A stretch of DNA of 6,871 bases, from the NCBI GenBank assembly GCA_964369265.1, contig CAYJEV010000090.1:1-6871 (forward strand), given 5' to 3'. The notes beneath the pieces are model-generated. The model saw nothing but the letters and a program-made list of their open reading frames with translations, had not been told where the DNA came from and ran no database searches. The translations under genes and the position numbers were made by a program. Position 1 is the first letter of the stretch. Every line of letters starts with the position of its first letter. The stretch comes from DAMCAP01 sp964369265. GTDB taxonomy: Bacteria; Bacillota; Clostridia; Oscillospirales; Ruminococcaceae. This document shows, in pieces, positions 5,295-6,871 of the stretch.

Positions 5295-6695
5295 TTGAAA
5301 AAGAATATAAATGTCATTGAAAGAGGAAGCACCCCTTATCAAACCATCATGCTGCTCGCTTGGCCGATTGTTGTTGAGCAACTTATGCTAACTCTTGTTC
5401 AATATATGGATACAGCTATGGTTGGGAGCTTGGGAGCTTCTGCGACTGCCGCTGTGTCAATCAACACCTCTGTTATTAACCTTGTCAACGGCTTAATGCT
5501 CGCTTTTGGTGTCGCTTTTACAACACTAGTCGCTAGGGCAATTGGGGCAAATGATGCAGAGAGGGCAAAAAAAGTCACTAGTCAAGCCTTATTATGTTGT
5601 GTTGTTGCTGGCACATTCTGCACTATAATTATGTGCGGATTTTCGCAAAGCATACCTTCCTTTATGGGAGCTGGCGAAGATATACTAAAAGATGCTAATG
5701 CTTATCTATTCTTTATATCTATTTCAATGCTTTTTAAGTCTATGACAATAATTTTTGGAGGAATATGTCGAGGAAGCGGCGATACTGAAACTCCTATGAG
5801 AATAAATGTGCTTGTTAACATTATAAATGTAATAGGCAATTTCCTCCTTATCTTCCCAACTAGAACGCTAACAATATTCGGCATCTCCTTTACAATGTTT
5901 GGGGGAGGGTTTGGAGTTGCTGGCGCTGCTATAGCGACTACACTATCTGTGATAGTTGGCGGCGTTTTAATGGGATATGCCATCTTCTTTAAACATAAAG
6001 ATATATCCCCTCTAATAGGCGGTAAACTAAATTTAAAGCCTGATAAAGAAATTTTATCTGTTGCTTATAAAATAGGCTGGCCGGCTGCTGGCGAGAGGTT
6101 TGCGCTTTCATTTGCTCAAATCCTTGTAACGATGATAATTGCAGGGCTTGGAACAGTTTCGCTTGCTGCTCATCATGTCGCTATAATAGCAGAGTCTATC
6201 TGCTATATGCCTGGATTTGCTTTTGGCACTGCTGCCACAACCTTAACTGGTCAGGCTCTTGGGGCAAAGCGAGAGGATTTAACCAACACATTAACATTAT
6301 CCTCTATTAAAATAGGTGTTGGGTTTATGACAGTTATGGGCGTTGTGCTTTTCTTATCTGCCGAGTTTTTAATATCTCTCTTCACACCAGACCCAGCAGT
6401 TATCGCACTTGGAGCTAACTGCCTAAGAATAGTAGCCTTTGCCCAGCCTTTCTTTGGCACTGCAATTGTTATAACAGGCATTTTAAGAGGAGCTGGCGAC
6501 ACAAAAATTCCTTTAGTCGTTGTGCTTATCTCAATGTGGATAATGCGAATTAGCATTGCTTTCGTTTTGGTAAGGTTCTTAGGCTTTGGCTTAGAGGCTC
6601 TATGGTTTTGTATGTTCCTTGATTTCTTCACTCGTGCTGCCCTTTTCTCCCTAAGATACAAAAGCGGAAAATGGAAACATGCGCTTAGCGATTAA
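5295..6695 (+). CDS. MATE-family multidrug/metabolite efflux transporter
   Basis: This inner-membrane antiporter (Na+ or H+ driven) exports cationic drugs, toxins or metabolites. From TTG 5295 it has 466 residues, within the usual MATE range, and about 12 hydrophobic segments. The two-fold internal repeat is unusually clear, with three motif pairs all 239 residues apart: AWPIVVEQL (22) with GWPAAGERF (261), FGVAFTTLVARAIGA (71) with FGTAATTLTGQALGA (310), and GICRGSGDTETP (156) with GILRGAGDTKIP (395). An ATG at 5241 would add 18 residues, but it lies in the promoter. The GXXRGXGDTXXP signatures support the NorM/DinF-type superfamily, though I cannot assign a subgroup or substrate. It stands alone and is divergent from rubrerythrin. 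Its neighbour suggests stress-related expression, but this is inference. Confidence 0.93.
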   Translation: MKKNINVIERGSTPYQTIMLLAWPIVVEQLMLTLVQYMDTAMVGSLGASATAAVSINTSVINLVNGLMLAFGVAFTTLVARAIGANDAERAKKVTSQALLCCVVAGTFCTIIMCGFSQSIPSFMGAGEDILKDANAYLFFISISMLFKSMTIIFGGICRGSGDTETPMRINVLVNIINVIGNFLLIFPTRTLTIFGISFTMFGGGFGVAGAAIATTLSVIVGGVLMGYAIFFKHKDISPLIGGKLNLKPDKEILSVAYKIGWPAAGERFALSFAQILVTMIIAGLGTVSLAAHHVAIIAESICYMPGFAFGTAATTLTGQALGAKREDLTNTLTLSSIKIGVGFMTVMGVVLFLSAEFLISLFTPDPAVIALGANCLRIVAFAQPFFGTAIVITGILRGAGDTKIPLVVVLISMWIMRISIAFVLVRFLGFGLEALWFCMFLDFFTRAALFSLRYKSGKWKHALSD

Positions 6696-6714
6696 CCTAA
6701 CTAATGGTGAATGG

Positions 6715-6771
6715 CTAAGGGGTTTCGCAGTAAACTTTTAGTGTTCCGTCAGGTAGAGTAAAAGTTTTGCT
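6715..6771 (-). pseudogene. Protein-like minus-strand fragment in the terminal spacer
   Basis: Read leftward from 6771, the frame gives SKTFTLPDGTLKVYCETP and then TAG at 6717-6715. A second open minus frame from the window edge (6871) to TAG 6772-6770 includes RISLSAESDEGSAFQNRNF. The two frames abut with a one-base shift and have protein-like composition. This could be the frameshifted tail of a gene beyond the edge, a decayed copy, or translation of a non-coding repeat. There is no start or Shine-Dalgarno sequence inside the window. Confidence is low. Confidence 0.2.
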
Positions 6772-6781
6772 AAATTTTTTT
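6727..6781 (+). terminator. Weak candidate terminator after the MATE gene
   Basis: AAACTTTTA (6732-6740) pairs perfectly with TAAAAGTTT (6759-6767). It is extended by GCA (6727-6729) with TGC (6768-6770) across a 2-base bulge. The loop is 18 bases, and a T7 run (6775-6781) follows 4 bases after the stem. The A/T-rich stem and long loop make it weaker than the other terminators here. The next bases (AAATTTTTT/AAAAAATTT, 6772-6791) form a further near-palindrome. Confidence 0.4.
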
Positions 6782-6786
6782 CAAAA

Positions 6787-6839
6787 AATTTCGGTTTTGA
6801 AAGGCAGAGCCTTCATCGCTTTCCGCAGAAAGCGAAATT
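6787..6839. repeat. Nested inverted repeats: possible three-way-junction RNA or dispersed intergenic repeat
   Basis: Three compatible stems are visible. An outer stem AATTTC/GAAATT (6787-6792 with 6834-6839) encloses hairpin AAGGC/GCCTT with loop AGA (6801-6813) and hairpin GCTTTC/GAAAGC with loop CGCA (6818-6833). The last stacks directly on the outer stem. Taken alone, the last hairpin extends to 8 bp (6816-6823 with 6828-6835). No known RNA family is recognised. It could equally be one copy of a repeat scattered in the genome. Confidence 0.4.
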
Positions 6840-6843
6840 CTTA

Positions 6844-6871
6844 AAAAACTAAAATGGCGACTAATAGTCGC
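6844..6871 (-). terminator. Possible terminator of a leftward gene beyond the right edge
   Basis: GCGACTA-A-TAGTCGC (6857-6871) is a perfect 15-base palindrome that touches the window edge and may continue. In the leftward direction it can form a 6-bp GC-rich stem with a 3-base loop, followed by CATTTTAGTTTTTT, a broken U-tract. This would fit a convergent gene starting outside the window. The edge truncation limits certainty. Confidence 0.35.

Noticed and set aside
5702..5983. 93-codon minus-strand frame inside the MATE gene
   Set aside because: It is antisense to a clear transporter. Its hydrophobic, Pro/Ile-rich product is the usual reverse reading of membrane codons.
6251..6661. 136-codon minus-strand frame inside the MATE gene
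   Set aside because: It is antisense to the second half of the transporter, has no ribosome binding site and shows no recognisable domain.
1..6871. CRISPR array, insertion sequence, integrase or toxin-antitoxin pair
   Set aside because: No regularly spaced direct repeats, transposase or recombinase motifs, terminal inverted repeats or paired small genes are visible.

Overview
The window reads as a low-GC, anaerobic Firmicutes (Clostridia-type) chromosome segment. The evidence is the A/T-rich spacers, strong Shine-Dalgarno sequences (GGAGGG, AGGAGG, GGGGGAG), a rubrerythrin of clostridial length, a wall or membrane-type surface protein with YHYH and bacterial Ig-like (Big_2) domains, and a TTG start codon. 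The genus cannot be named from this sequence alone.

Layout, left to right. (1) The first 57 bases are open on the + strand and end at a TAA, directly before a strong GAAA-loop terminator. They may be the last 18 codons of a gene outside the window, although a T-loop-like stretch also makes a tRNA-derived origin possible. (2) A leftward gene (110-1312) encodes a secreted, membrane-anchored YHYH plus three-Big_2 protein. A 10-base run of N falls at its signal peptide junction. (3) A rightward gene (1573-2430) encodes an acidic, cytoplasmic, unrecognised protein with one TPR-like helix pair. It converges on (4) a leftward two-gene operon, pyridoxal/pyridoxamine kinase followed by a geranylgeranyl-reductase-family flavoprotein. 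The two directions share one terminator hairpin. (5) A leftward monocistronic rubrerythrin gene has a near-consensus promoter, an inverted repeat at its probable transcription start, and a clean terminator. (6) A rightward MATE efflux gene is divergent from rubrerythrin. Its promoter shows that it starts at a TTG rather than at the upstream ATG. (7) A 176-base terminal spacer carries several inverted repeats and protein-like fragments on the minus strand.

The genes do not form one obvious pathway. Rubrerythrin handles peroxide stress and the MATE pump exports drugs or metabolites. They diverge from a common 214-base control region, so joint control is possible but unproven. The kinase supplies pyridoxal 5'-phosphate, and its operon partner is a FAD-dependent prenyl- or lipid-type reductase of unknown substrate. 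I see no clear undescribed system such as a defence island, CRISPR array or integrase. The best candidates for new biology are the TPR-like orphan protein, the structured terminal spacer, and the inverted repeat at the rubrerythrin start.
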